DNA from: Paulinella micropora
Lineage: Eukaryota > Cercozoa > Imbricatea > Euglyphida
Direction of reading: 5' to 3'
NCBI GenBank assembly: GCA_009731375.1
Contig: BJOX01000147.1
Span: forward strand, 707,516 to 771,515
Length of the DNA stretch: 64,000 nt
Every line of letters begins with the position of its first letter. The first letter of the stretch is position 1. Positions 40,780 through 58,731 of this stretch are shown here, piece by piece. The position numbers and the translations under genes are program-made. The notes under the pieces were generated by a model. That model saw only the letters and a list, made by a program, of their open reading frames with translations, did not search any database and had not been told where the DNA came from.

Positions 40780-41940
40780 ATGGAAAATCATATGTATGTA
40801 TGTATGCATTCATGTATGTATGTATGTACGTATGTACGTATGTGTGATTGGAACAGCTCAATGGAATTTAATATGCATACATGCATAAATACATGCATAC
40901 ATACATACATACATACATACATGCATACATGCATGCATGCATACATACATACATACATACATACATACATACATGTATGTATGTATGTATGTATGTATGT
41001 ATGTATGTATTTATGTATGTAAAACCACGGCTGTTAATGTCACACCAACATTCAAGACACGGTCAGCTATGTATGTATGTATGTATGTATTTATGTATGT
41101 AAAACCACGGCTGTTAATGTCACACCAACATTCAAGACACGGACAGCTATGTATGTATATGTATATATATTTGTAAAACCACAGTTGTTAATGTAAGACC
41201 AACATTCAACACATGGTCAGCTATGAATGTATGTATGTATGTATGTATACATACATGCATGTCTAGTTCGAGCAGCTCTGCGGAATTATAGCGATGAAAT
41301 ACATACATATATATACACATATTTACATACATACATAAATATATACATACATACATGCATACATACATGCATACATACATGCATGCATACATACATACAT
41401 ACATACATGTCTGGTTCGAGCAGCAAGCAATGAAGTAAAACATACATACATACATATATATATATAATATATATATATGTATATATATATATATACATAC
41501 ATACATACATACATACATGCATGCATGCATACATACATACATACATACATGCATCTGGTTCGAGCAGCTAGCAAGGACGTACACACATACGTATATATAC
41601 ATACATACATACATACATACATACATACATACACATACATACATACATACATACATACATGTCTGGTTCGAGCAGCCAGCAATGAAGTACATACATACAT
41701 ACATACATACATACATACATACATACATGCATACATGCATACATACATACATGCATACATGCATACATACATACATGCATCTGGTTCGAGCAGCAAGCAA
41801 AGTGCACACACACACACATACATGCATACATACATACATACATACATACATACATACATACATACATACATAATACAAACACACACACACACACATACAT
41901 AGAAACACACCTGTGGGATGTCATGGCAGTCATTTCACAG
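40780..41940. repeat. (ATAC)n/(ATGT)n with exon copies and a three-fold 51-bp element
   Basis: Copies of the CSNQT start of exon 40,721-40,777 at about 40,850, 41,265, 41,408, 41,555, 41,662 and 41,780. A separate 51-bp element (41,027-41,077, 41,103-41,153, 41,175-41,227) reads HVLNVGVTLTAVV on the minus strand in all three copies; unassigned. Confidence 0.85.
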
Positions 41941-41966
41941 CCATGGATGGATAGATAGATAGATAG

Positions 41967-42149
41967 ATGAAATATCGACTAATGTCAGAAAAAAGGAGCT
42001 TCTGATTTCGTCAACCAAGGAAGTCTGTGGGTAAAGTATTAACCCGATGCCCAGCTAAGCCGTGATGTTTGCACGGAAGGGACTGATACAGGCGATACCA
42101 AAATCTCCCTAGTACCAGGCGGGGCCAGGGCTCGTTCCATAAGCGCCCC
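41967..42149 (+). mobile_element. Repeat B, copy entering an N run
   Basis: Plus orientation start of repeat B up to N at 42,150-42,454. Confidence 0.9.
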
Positions 42150-43469
<1,320 letters not shown>

Positions 43470-43692
43470 GGTGTCACTGACCCTCCCTTGGGCTTGGTTC
43501 TTTGAAAGGGGTGCCATCTGTCGACAGACAGAGAATTAGGGGATGGTGTGGGTGTGCTGGGCCCGTGGTGGGGTGCCTTATGTGTGCCTAGCCATACGCC
43601 TATAAGTCACATGCCGAAATAGCGACGGGAAGCACAATCCTGTTCCCTCAGGGTGCCCTTTCTCGCTTGTTGAGCCCGGAATAAAACCCACA
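43470..43692 (-). mobile_element. Repeat B, internal fragment (minus orientation)
   Basis: From gtgtcactgaccctccc to aataaaacccaca, embedded between two blocks of the same (ATTAG)n repeat. Confidence 0.92.
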
Positions 43693-43767
43693 TTAGATTA
43701 GATTAGATTAGATTAGATAAATTAGACAGATTAGATAAATTACATAGATTAGATAGATTAGATAGAT

Positions 43768-43827
<60 letters not shown>

Positions 43828-44001
43828 CAGTTACCTGTGGTATGTATCCGCAGTCAGGATCAATAACCCCACAGCCACAGTCGCAGCGGATGTCCTCATT
43901 GTCCTTATATAGGTAAATAGATAGGCAGATTTAGATAGATAGGTAAATAGATAGGTGGGTTGGGAGATAGAAAAAGATAAGCAACAAAAAAACAACAGAA
44001 A

Positions 44002-44069
<68 letters not shown>

Positions 44070-44092
44070 AAATAAATAAATAAACAAACAAA

Positions 44093-44147
<55 letters not shown>

Positions 44148-44335
44148 ATGAATAAAGAAATATGTTGGCCTGTTTAGATAGATAGGTAAATAGATAAGTG
44201 GGGTGGGTGATAGGTAACAAGGTAGATAGGTAGACAGATAGTCGCAGCAATTTCTTCGTTATGGCCTTCTTATTAGATAGATAGATGAATAGATAAGGGG
44301 GGTGGGGGCAGGTAGGAAGGTAGGTAGATAGATAG

Positions 44336-44422
<87 letters not shown>

Positions 44423-44426
44423 GGAC
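43693..44426. repeat. (ATTAG)n, (GATA)n, (AAAT)n
   Basis: Simple repeat with exon 43,835-43,903 inside; (AAAT)n 44,000-44,150; 44,240-44,262 is a trace of the exon start. Confidence 0.9.
43835..43903 (-). CDS. Exon, unit a2 CDCGCG-DPDC core
   Basis: Exactly 23 codons, phase 0/0; acceptor ataag, donor gtaact. Reads DNEDIRCDCGCGVIDPDCG then YIPQ. The core is nearly identical to 51,469-51,540. A fragment of the same exon start is visible at 44,240-44,262. Confidence 0.88.
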
Positions 44427-44485
44427 CACAGGGTCCGATCGGTTCGGATCTGTTTCGTAGTAGCGGTTCTTCGCGCAAATCCAAC
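44427..44485 (-). CDS. Exon, unit a2 W-x-C and YYE segment (WICAKNRYYETDP)
   Basis: Phase 1 in, phase 0 out; acceptor ctag, donor gtccat. WICAKNRYYETDPNRSDPV combines in one exon the W-x-C and YYE parts that occupy two exons in unit a1. Confidence 0.82.
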
Positions 44486-44640
44486 CTAGATATAGATATA
44501 GATATAGATATAGATATAGATATAGATATAGATATAGATATAGATACAGATGTAGATATAGATATAGATGTAGATAGATATAGATATAGATATAGATATA
44601 GATATAGATATAGATATAGATAGATATATTGAGTTGTTCT
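44486..44640. repeat. (ATATAG)n array
   Basis: Hexanucleotide variant of GATA directly upstream of an acceptor. Confidence 0.9.
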
Positions 44641-44642
44641 AC

Positions 44643-44757
44643 GCCACACGGAATCCCGGGCTCCTGGTGCCACTTGCTGGGTTTGCTCCCTGAAAAGCCT
44701 GGCTTTTGGTTCCACCGTTTACACCCAAAACCCGACATTTTGGGTGGTGTACAATGA
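44643..44757 (+). mobile_element. MITE-like element, copy 1
   Basis: About 115 bp homologous, in opposite orientation, to 44,989-45,105 (shared ggtgccactttgctgggtttgct and aaaagcctggc). Followed by a T run (44,773 onwards) containing a 10-N gap. Confidence 0.6.
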
Positions 44758-44769
44758 GGCGTAGATAGA

Positions 44770-44813
<44 letters not shown>

Positions 44814-44988
44814 NNNNNNNNNNTTTTTTTAAACGCATAGAATAGAGAAAAATGTGTCATAGTATTATGTTATAGTAGTATGCTTTACGTGCAACTGTGC
44901 AAGCAAGACTTATTGAATTCAGAACAGCTAGTACTTGCCACTCAAAGGCATCTTTCCCTTCTCTCGGCCACATAGGTTCGTTCTAAAT

Positions 44989-45105
44989 CTACACCACCTA
45001 GATCTCCGGGTCCTGGGTGTAAAAGTGGCCACCACAGGCCAGGCTTTTCCAGGAAGCAAACCCAGCAAAGTGGCACCAGAAACCCAGAAAATCTGGGTGG
45101 TGTAG
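44989..45105 (-). mobile_element. MITE-like element, copy 2, with terminal inverted repeats
   Basis: 117 bp bounded by CTACACCACC and GGTGGTGTAG (perfect 10-bp terminal inverted repeats). No clear target duplication. Size, termini and a second inverted copy nearby suggest a small non-autonomous DNA element; the class is inference. Confidence 0.6.
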
Positions 45106-45350
45106 AACAATGCATAATGTGGTTCTCGGCACGGAAAGATGACGCTCCAATCTCCGCCTAAAAATGCCTCGCATTTTGCGGTCTGGCCCCACAACTCGCT
45201 ACATTTCCTCTCGGATGGAAATTTTAGTATTTTTTGAGACCTTCTGGCGGTCGCCCGTAGCCCGTAGAAAGGCCATATGCAGCGGCCAACAAAGCAGGGG
45301 CAGTCACTGGCAACTGGGGACACTGCGAACCTACAGACATCGCATGTATT
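45106..45350. other. Unique island without an assigned feature
   Basis: Normal-composition DNA. On the minus strand a stretch after gtctgtag reads SQCPQLPVTAPALL, reminiscent of the CPQLP exon, but the exon chain is already complete without it. May be part of the element at 44,989 or a decayed exon. Confidence 0.4.
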
Positions 45351-46449
<1,099 letters not shown>

Positions 46450-46451
<2 letters not shown>

Positions 46452-46803
46452 GAAATATCGACTAATGTCAGAAAAAAGGAGCTTCTGATTTCGTCAACCA
46501 GGAAAGTCTGTGGGTAAAGTATTAACCCGATGCCCAGCTAAGCCGTGATGTTTGCACGGAAGGGACTAATACAGGCAATACCAAAGCTCCCTAGTACCAG
46601 GCGGGGCCAGGGCTCGTTCCATAAAGCGCCCCTTGCAGAACGAGCTCCCACCTCCATTACAGAGGGCCCAGTAAGCAGATGGAGTTTCGAGACTGTTCGA
46701 CAGTCTAGTATAAACCGACAGAGCACTGTGGGTTTTATTCCGGGCTCAACAAGCGAGAAAGGGCACCCTGAGGGAACAGGATTGTGCTTCCCGTCGCTAT
46801 TTC

Positions 46804-46804
<1 letters not shown>
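46450..46804 (+). mobile_element. Repeat B, truncated copy
   Basis: Plus orientation, from gatgaaatatcgac to cgtcgctatttca, cut there and joined to (GATA)n on both sides. Confidence 0.92.
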
Positions 46805-47540
<736 letters not shown>

Positions 47541-48477
47541 ATAAGCATAACATTAACATTAACATAACATTAACATTACATTACATTTCATTAACATAAC
47601 ATTGACATAACATTAACATAACATTAACCTAATATTAACCAAACATAACATAACATAACATAACATGACATAACACAGATAAAACGTTAGCATGGATGTA
47701 ATCAGATCGCGCTTCTGTCGGTGGGAAAGCAATGACCTCATGTTATGTTATGTTATGTTAATGTCAATGTTAATGTAAAGTTAAGGTAATGTTAATGCAA
47801 TGTTAATGTATTGTTAATGTATTGTTAATGTAATGTTAATGTAATGTTAATGTAATGTAGTGTTGTGTTAAGGTAATGTAATGTAATGTAATGTAATGTA
47901 ATGTAATGTTCATGTTATGTCAATGTTATGTTGTATACATACAAAACCTTGGCATGGATGTAATCACATCGCGCTTCTGTCAGTGGGACAGCAACAACCT
48001 CATCGTTATGTTATGTTATGTTAATGTTATGTTATGTTATGTTAATGTTATGTTAATGTTATGTTAATGTTATGTTAATGTTATGTTAATGTTATGTTAA
48101 TGTTATGTACTGTAATGTAATGTAATGTAATGTAATGTCATGTAATGTAATGTTAATGTAATGCACTGCTATGCTAATTTAATGTAATGTTATGTATGTT
48201 ACGTTGATGTAATGTTGATGTTATGTTGTATACATACAAAACCTTAGCATTGATGTAATCACATCGCGCTTCTGTCAGTGGGAAAGCAATGATCTCATGT
48301 TATGTTATGTTATGTTAATGTTATGTTAATGTTATGTTAATGCAATGTTAATGCAATGTTAATCTTATTTTAATGTAATGTAATGTTATGTTAATGTTAT
48401 GTAAAAATGTAATGTAATGTAATGTTAATGTAATGTAATGTAATGTAATGTAATGTTATGTTGTATACATACAAAAC
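47541..48477. repeat. (TTATG)n/(TAATG)n higher-order array with three exon copies
   Basis: Three copies of the 3' half of exon 48,478-48,566 at 47,687-47,744, 47,944-48,007 and 48,242-48,300 (IAFPLTEARCDYINAK-like), each with the same donor and the same spacer type, period about 240-300 bp. Confidence 0.92.
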
Positions 48478-48566
48478 CTGAGCGTTGATGTAATCACATC
48501 GCGCTGCTGTCAGTGGGAAAGCGATGACCTCATCATTGTACTGACAATAGAGTTGTTCGAAATCCC
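48478..48566 (-). CDS. Exon, unit b1 tail (DFEQLYC ... CDYINAQ)
   Basis: Phase 1 in, phase 0 out; acceptor cgtag, donor gttttg. Begins DFEQLYCQYNDEV (the counterpart of [13 protein letters not shown]) and continues IAFPLTAARCDYINAQ. Three truncated copies of its 3' half, each keeping the donor gttttg, are spaced about 240-300 bp apart downstream (47,687-48,300). Confidence 0.87.
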
Positions 48567-48569
48567 CTA

Positions 48570-49377
<808 letters not shown>

Positions 49378-49427
49378 CTAAGCAATCTGGGTCTAAGCCC
49401 CCGCAGTTGCAATCACAGTCATTCAAG
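49378..49427 (-). CDS. Exon, unit b1 CDCNCG-LDPDC core
   Basis: Reads [16 protein letters not shown] after a split Ser codon; phase 2 in, phase 1 out; acceptor atacag, donor gtcggt. Nearly identical to [16 protein letters not shown] in the single large exon at 24,130-24,284. There is an intron on each side of the core here and none there. Confidence 0.9.
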
Positions 49428-49429
49428 CT

Positions 49430-49911
49430 GTATATTCAAAACATACATACATAACATACATACATACGTACATACATACATACGCATGCATACATACATA
49501 CATACATACACACACATACATACATTTACGTTACATTACGTTACATTACATTACATTACATTGCATTACATTGCATTACATTGCATTGCATTGCATTGCA
49601 TTACAGCATACTGCAATGCATTACATTACATTACATTACATTACATTACATACCTACATACTTACATACGTACGTACATACATACATACATACATACATA
49701 CAATACATACATACATACATACATACACCTGGTCATGTTATCACTGATTTTGATAAATACATACATACATACATACATACATACATACATACAATACATA
49801 CATACATACATACATACATACATACATACCTTGTCATGTTATCTCTGAGTTCGTTATACAAATCAGGAACATACATACATACATACATACATACATACAT
49901 ACATGCATACA

Positions 49912-49947
<36 letters not shown>

Positions 49948-50413
49948 TATACATCTATATATATACATACATACATACATACATACATACATACCTAGTC
50001 ATGTAATCGCTCAGTTCGATACATACATACATACATACATACATATAGGAACTGCATTCCTGACCTCAAACTAAATGCATGCATACATACATACATACAT
50101 ACATACATACATTCATACCTGGTCACGTTATCACTGAGTTCGTTATACAAATCAGGAATGCAATTCCTATATGTATGTAAGTATGTATGTATGTATATGC
50201 AGATGTATGTATGTAAATGTATGTACCATAAGTTGTCATGTATACCCGGAGGAAGGGAGGTATGTAAAAGAATGTATGTATGTGTGGATGCATGCATGTC
50301 TGTATGTATGTATGTAGTTGTAAATGTATGTACCATAAGTTGTCATGTATGCCCGGAGGAAGGGAGTATGTATAAGTATGTATGTATGTATGTATGTATG
50401 TAAATGTATGTAC
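49430..50413. repeat. (ATTAC)n, (ATAC)n, (ATGT)n with copies of the CIPD and LPPG exons
   Basis: Copies of exon 50,119-50,166 at about 49,733, 49,837-49,872, 49,994 and 50,048-50,082; copies of exon 50,414-50,462 at 50,220-50,257 and 50,331-50,362. Confidence 0.88.
50119..50166 (-). CDS. Exon, unit b1 W-NCIPD segment (NCIPDLYNELSDNVT)
   Basis: Starts with the last base of a Trp codon and ends in phase 2; acceptor tatag, donor gtatga. NCIPDLYNELSDNVT aligns with KCIPDVYHELSDDLT at 24,130-24,284. Several decayed copies lie at 49,733-50,082. Confidence 0.87.
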
Positions 50414-50460
50414 CATAAATTGTCATGTATGCCCGGAGGAAGGGCCGTGCACCTTGCAGA

Positions 50461-50462
<2 letters not shown>
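50414..50462 (-). CDS. Exon, unit b1 ([15 protein letters not shown])
   Basis: Phase 1 in, phase 2 out (the Trp codon is split); acceptor tatag, donor gtacat. [10 protein letters not shown] then IHDNL matches exons 26,256-26,316 (SARCFTLPPG) and 24,130-24,284 (IHDKLWKC), but the intron found there between LPPG and IHD is absent here. Two further copies of [10 protein letters not shown] lie at 50,220-50,362. Confidence 0.82.
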
Positions 50463-50504
<42 letters not shown>

Positions 50505-50755
50505 TATATATATATATGTGTATGTATATATATATGTATATATATATATATTATATATATATATACATATATATATATACATATATATATACATATACAT
50601 ACATATATATATACATATATACACATATACATACATACATACATATATATATATATATACATATATATAGTAGATAAGATAGATAACACAGAGACAGAGA
50701 TGGAGTTAGAGGTTGATAGAGGTTGATAGATGGATAGATGGATAGATAGAAAGAT

Positions 50756-50826
<71 letters not shown>

Positions 50827-50986
50827 AGGATGGAAGGATGGATGGATGAATGGATGAATGGATGGATGGATGGATGGATGGATGGGGATGGATGGATGGA
50901 TGGATGGATGGATGGATGGATGGAGATGGATGGATGGATGGCTGGATGGATAGATAAGATTAGATAGACAGAATAGATATAACTAC
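50463..50986. repeat. (AT)n then (GATA)n/(GATG)n
   Basis: 220 bp of AT/ATAC repeat, then GATA and GATG. Confidence 0.93.
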
Positions 50987-51008
50987 CTGAGCGGCAGTAC
51001 ATAAGCGT
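50987..51008 (-). CDS. Micro-exon, unit b1 (TLMYCRS)
   Basis: A 22-nt island with acceptor acaag and donor gtagtt, sandwiched between two long microsatellite arrays. TLMYCRS parallels KSIMYCRLES in exon 26,256-26,316. It ends in phase 1, which fits the next exon. Its start phase does not fit the previous exon found, so one exon is missing in between. Confidence 0.55.
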
Positions 51009-51016
51009 CTTGTCTT

Positions 51017-51077
<61 letters not shown>

Positions 51078-51098
51078 ATCTATCTATCTATCTGTCTG

Positions 51099-51144
<46 letters not shown>

Positions 51145-51169
51145 CATCCATCCATCCATCCATCCATCC

Positions 51170-51230
<61 letters not shown>

Positions 51231-51406
51231 NNNNNNNNNNNNNNNNNNNNNNNNNNNNNNNNNNNNNNNNNNNNNNNNNNNNNNNNNNNNNNNNNNNNNN
51301 NNNNNNNNNNNNNNNNNNNNNNNNNNNNNNNNNNNNNNNNNNNNNNNNNNNNNNNNNNNNNNNNNNNNNNNNNNNNNNNNNNNNNNNNNNNNNNNNNNNN
51401 NNNNNN

Positions 51407-51468
<62 letters not shown>
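51009..51468. repeat. (TATC)n, 176-N gap, (GA)n
   Basis: N at 51,231-51,406. The exon missing from the chain (counterpart of 40,721-40,777) may be here. Confidence 0.9.
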
Positions 51469-51540
51469 CAAGTCTGGTCATCGCAGGAAGGCAAGTAGAA
51501 GCCGCAATCAGGGTCAATCACTCCACAACCGCAGTCACAA
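51469..51540 (-). CDS. Exon, unit a1 CDCGCG-DPDC core (CDCGCGVIDPDCG)
   Basis: Completes a Ser codon from the previous exon (phase 2), then CDCGCGVIDPDCGFYLPSCDD and QT. Acceptor ttgtag, probable donor gttctc at the edge of (GA)n. The paralogous segment at 30,188-30,257 plus 26,965-27,034 is split by an intron just after DPDCG. The exon that should follow (W-x-P-x-Y type, phase 2 in) was not found and may lie in the N run 51,231-51,406. Confidence 0.85.
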
Positions 51541-52973
<1,433 letters not shown>

Positions 52974-53233
52974 TGAGATATCGCAAAAGGAATGTAGTCC
53001 TTGCAGAGGAACGCAGTTTCACATCAAACAGCAATTTGTGTACTGTGCATGTGTCCGGGATGGGAATCACGGGTAGACTGTGTTCTGGAAAAAAGAAGAG
53101 GAGGTAGGTCGTTGAAGAAAAAGGCAATCTAGGAATGGAAAGTGAGCAGGATAAGGAAGAAGAGAAAGAAAAGGAAGCCGTTAGTCCAAGTGTTTTGAGC
53201 ACCGTAAGCTTGCGCAAGCTACAATGATGACAT
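52974..53233 (+). mobile_element. Repeat A, complete copy
   Basis: From tgagatatcgcaaaaggaat to gctacaatgatgaca, continuing into unique DNA rather than microsatellite, so this copy marks the inner end of the family. Confidence 0.88.
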
Positions 53234-53369
53234 GGTATAAGGCCTAAACCCCCGAAGGGACCTAGCCCGGGCTATGCAACCGTCCTATGACGGAATGCAG
53301 TCACCGATACGGACTAAAGGAAGATTAGTCCAATTTTTGACTGCACAGGAGCGATAAATCGCAAAAGAA

Positions 53370-53640
53370 CAACCAGCTACGCAGGACGATGAGCAAGCCT
53401 TTCCTGTCCATATCTGTGTCACTGACCTCCGCGAGATATTGTTGTCTGGTCATTGTCTGCCAAGAAGTGTATACTGATCGAGCTCACGTGCCCGGTCGAG
53501 GAAAACATCCTTGACACACGAGCCTTCAAGACCAACCGATACAGTGGGCTTAAATCTCAGATCGAGGACAACGGATGGACCTGCCACCTTCGATCAATCG
53601 AATGCGGGGCTCGCGGCATGCTATCGTTCTCTGTTCAATG
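53370..53640 (+). pseudogene. Retroelement C-terminal (PD-D/ExK-like) domain fragment
   Basis: With one frameshift near 53,430: FPVHICVTDL, then RDIVVWS, KKCILIELTCPVEENI, and NGWTCHLRSIECGARG. This matches the C-terminal domain I know from retroelement polyproteins (R-P-D-I-V-x-x-S, I-E-L-T-V-P-W-E-E-N, W-x-x-x-x-x-P-V-E-V-G-C-R-G). A frameshift and a stop show it is dead. Confidence 0.75.
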
Positions 53641-53679
53641 TTTACGCGCCTTGGTTTTTTCCCATCCCCAATCCAAATC

Positions 53680-53945
53680 CCTTTGCTTCAAGCTATATTG
53701 GGTTTGGAGCTGCCAATCGTTTGCGGTGTCAAGCAGGGATGGACGATGAAATGACTGCCCCTTAGGCTTCTGCTCGCCCTCTTTTACAAACATAGACTTT
53801 GATTCATTTTGGTCTGTAGGGGAGCGTTTGTTATGGCTCTCGATGTGTTTTTGAAGGGGAGCTTCAATAGTGCAGAGCGCAGAGTCGTGACGCCAGGTAT
53901 AACGGCCTTGTTTGAGGGCAACAAGGCATCCGGAGAGCATGTGAC
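53680..53945 (-). pseudogene. Preceding segment of the same retroelement, inverted
   Basis: On the minus strand [20 protein letters not shown], then [13 protein letters not shown]. In intact elements the G-R-Y-T-W-R-H-D and L-x-x-A-x-D-W-Q-L motifs come just before R-P-D-I-V. Here they are on the opposite strand and on the far side, so the copy has been internally inverted. Confidence 0.7.
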
Positions 53946-54573
<628 letters not shown>

Positions 54574-55183
54574 GATGAAATATCGACTAATGTCAGAAAA
54601 AAGGAGCTTCTGATTTTGTCAACCAAGGAAGTCTGTGGGTAAAGTATTAACCCGATGCCCAGCTAGCCCTGATGTTTGCACGGAAGGGACTGAGGCGGGG
54701 CCAGGGCTCGTTCCATAAGCGCCCTTGCAGAACGAGCTCCCACCTCCATTACAGAGGACCCAGTAAGCAGATGGAGTTTCGAGACTGTTCGACAGTCTAG
54801 TATAAACCGACAGAGCACTGTGGGTTTTATTCCGGCTCAACAAGCGAGAAAGGGCACCCTGAGGGAACAGGATTGTGCTTCCCGTCGCTATTTCGGCATG
54901 TGACTTATAGGCGTATGGCTAGGCACACATAAGGCACCCCACCACGGGCCCAGCACACCCACACCATCCCCTAATTCTCTGTCTGTCGACAGATGGCACC
55001 CATTTCAAAAAACCAAGCCCAAGGGAGGGTCAGTGACACCTCAAGTGGCCTTGGTTCACTCCGTGGAGTAAGTGATGAGATCAACTGATGAAATATCGAC
55101 TAATGTCAGAAAAAAGGAGCTTCTGATTTCGTCAACCAAGGAAGTCTGTGGGTAAAGTATTAACCCGATGCCCAGCTAAGCCG
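54574..55183 (+). mobile_element. Repeat B, full unit plus start of a tandem second unit
   Basis: Full unit 54,574-55,086 (with a short internal deletion after gggactga), then a second unit from 55,087 until N at 55,184-55,220. Confidence 0.92.
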
Positions 55184-55220
55184 NNNNNNNNNNNNNNNNN
55201 NNNNNNNNNNNNNNNNNNNN

Positions 55221-55531
55221 GGTAGGTAGGTAGGTAGGTAGGTAGGTAGGTAGGTAGGTAGATAAATAGGTAGATAGGTAGGTAGGTAGGTAGGTAGGTA
55301 GGTAGGTAGGTAGATAGATAGATAGATAGTTCGATAGGTAGGTAGGTAGGTAGGTAGGTAGGTAGGTAGGTAGATAGGTAGGTAGATAGGTCGATAGGTA
55401 GGTAGGTAGGTAGGTAGGTAGGTAGGTACCTGTAAAAAAACTTGCCGTCGGTAGAGCCTTCGCTTTCGTAGTACTTACCTGTTGTTTAGATAGATAGATA
55501 GATAGATATCATATGATAGATAGATAGATAT

Positions 55532-55625
<94 letters not shown>

Positions 55626-55742
55626 GGATGGATGGATAGATAGATGGATGGATAGATAGATAGATGGATAGATGGATAGATGGATAGACAGATTGATAGA
55701 TATATAGATGGATAGATAGATAGATAGATGGATAGATAGATG

Positions 55743-55829
<87 letters not shown>

Positions 55830-56010
55830 GGATAGATAGATNNNNNNNNNNNNNNNNNNNNNNNNNNNNNNNNNNNNNNNNNNNNNNNNNNNNNNNNNNN
55901 NNNNNNNNNNNNNNNNNNNNNNNNNNNNNNNNNNNNNNNNNNNNNNNNNNNNNNNNNNNNNNNNNNNNNNNNNNNNNNNNNNNNNNNNNNNNNNNNNNNN
56001 NNNNNNNNNN
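55221..56010. repeat. (GTAG)n, (GATA)n and a 169-N gap
   Basis: Simple repeat; N at 55,842-56,010. Confidence 0.95.
55430..55478 (-). CDS. Exon, unit a1 YYES segment ([15 protein letters not shown])
   Basis: Phase 1 in, phase 2 out; acceptor aacag, donor gtacct leading into (ACCT)n on the minus strand. [11 protein letters not shown] aligns with EVYFESEG-SSKD of the later module. It completes [13 protein letters not shown]. Four shortened copies (EYYESV) form a higher-order repeat upstream at 56,195-57,040. Confidence 0.82.
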
Positions 56011-56265
56011 GACATACCTATCTATCTTATCTATCTATCTTATCTATCTATCTTATCTATCTATCTTATCTATCTATCTTATCTATCTATCTTATCTATC
56101 TATCTTATCTATCTATCTTATCTATCTATCTTATCTAGCTATCGAATCTATCTATCTTATCAATCTATCTTATCTATCTATCTTATCTACCTACGCTTTT
56201 ATAGTACTTACCTGATGTAAGCAAGACATACCTATCTATCTGATCTATCTATCTATCTATCTGTG

Positions 56266-56318
<53 letters not shown>

Positions 56319-56389
56319 GTCTATCTATCTATCTACGAACATAGCTATCTATCTATCTACTAACCTCCTACCTACCTACCTAGCTACCT

Positions 56390-56461
<72 letters not shown>

Positions 56462-56532
56462 CGCTTTCATAGTACTCACCTGATGTAAGCAAGACGTACA
56501 TATCTATCCATCTATGTATCTATGTATCTATG

Positions 56533-56589
<57 letters not shown>

Positions 56590-56658
56590 GTCTGTCTGTC
56601 TGTCTGTCTGTCTATGTATCTACAAACATAGCTATCTACCTATCTACTAACCTCCTAC

Positions 56659-56700
<42 letters not shown>

Positions 56701-56766
56701 GTCCATCTATCTATCTACGCTTTCATAGTACTCACCTGATGTAAGCAAGACGTACATATCTATCTG

Positions 56767-56832
<66 letters not shown>

Positions 56833-56845
56833 GTATCTATCTATG

Positions 56846-56906
<61 letters not shown>

Positions 56907-56963
56907 GTCTGTCTGTCTATCTATCTACGAACATAACTATCTACCTATCTACTAACCTCCTAC

Positions 56964-57018
<55 letters not shown>

Positions 57019-57060
57019 CGCTTTCATAGTACTCACCTGATGTAAGCAAGACATACATAT
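56011..57060. repeat. Higher-order tandem repeat carrying the EYYES exon edge, four copies
   Basis: Unit of 255-300 bp: a donor/acceptor remnant (ctttcatagtactcacctga, minus strand SGEYYESV), cgtacatatctatctgatc, (TATC)n, (TGTC)n, acgaacatagctatc, actaacctcctacct. Copies start at about 56,195, 56,460, 56,715 and 57,017. Preceded by (TCTTATCTA)n. Confidence 0.92.
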
Positions 57061-57739
<679 letters not shown>

Positions 57740-57784
57740 CTGGTGGGCATGTCCATTCAGGAGGTGGGTTTCCCTTGCCTCTTC
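57740..57784 (-). CDS. Exon, unit a1 WTC segment (GKGNPPPEWTCPP)
   Basis: Phase 1 on both sides, acceptor atacag, donor gtaatc. GKGNPPPEWTCPP is nearly identical to GKGNPPPAWTCAP in the exon at 31,355-31,420. The W-x-C element precedes the Y-x-E segment and the CDC core in every unit. Confidence 0.88.
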
Positions 57785-57789
57785 CTGTA

Positions 57790-58731
<942 letters not shown>

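Noticed and set aside
45260-45345. SQCPQLPVTAPALL stretch as the CPQLP exon of unit a2
   Set aside because: Exon 47,026-47,074 already fills this position and joins 44,427-44,485 in phase; no donor fits here.
53453-53749. Host gene for an IELTCPVEENI protein
   Set aside because: The motifs are those of retroelement polyproteins, the frame is shifted and the preceding part is inverted.
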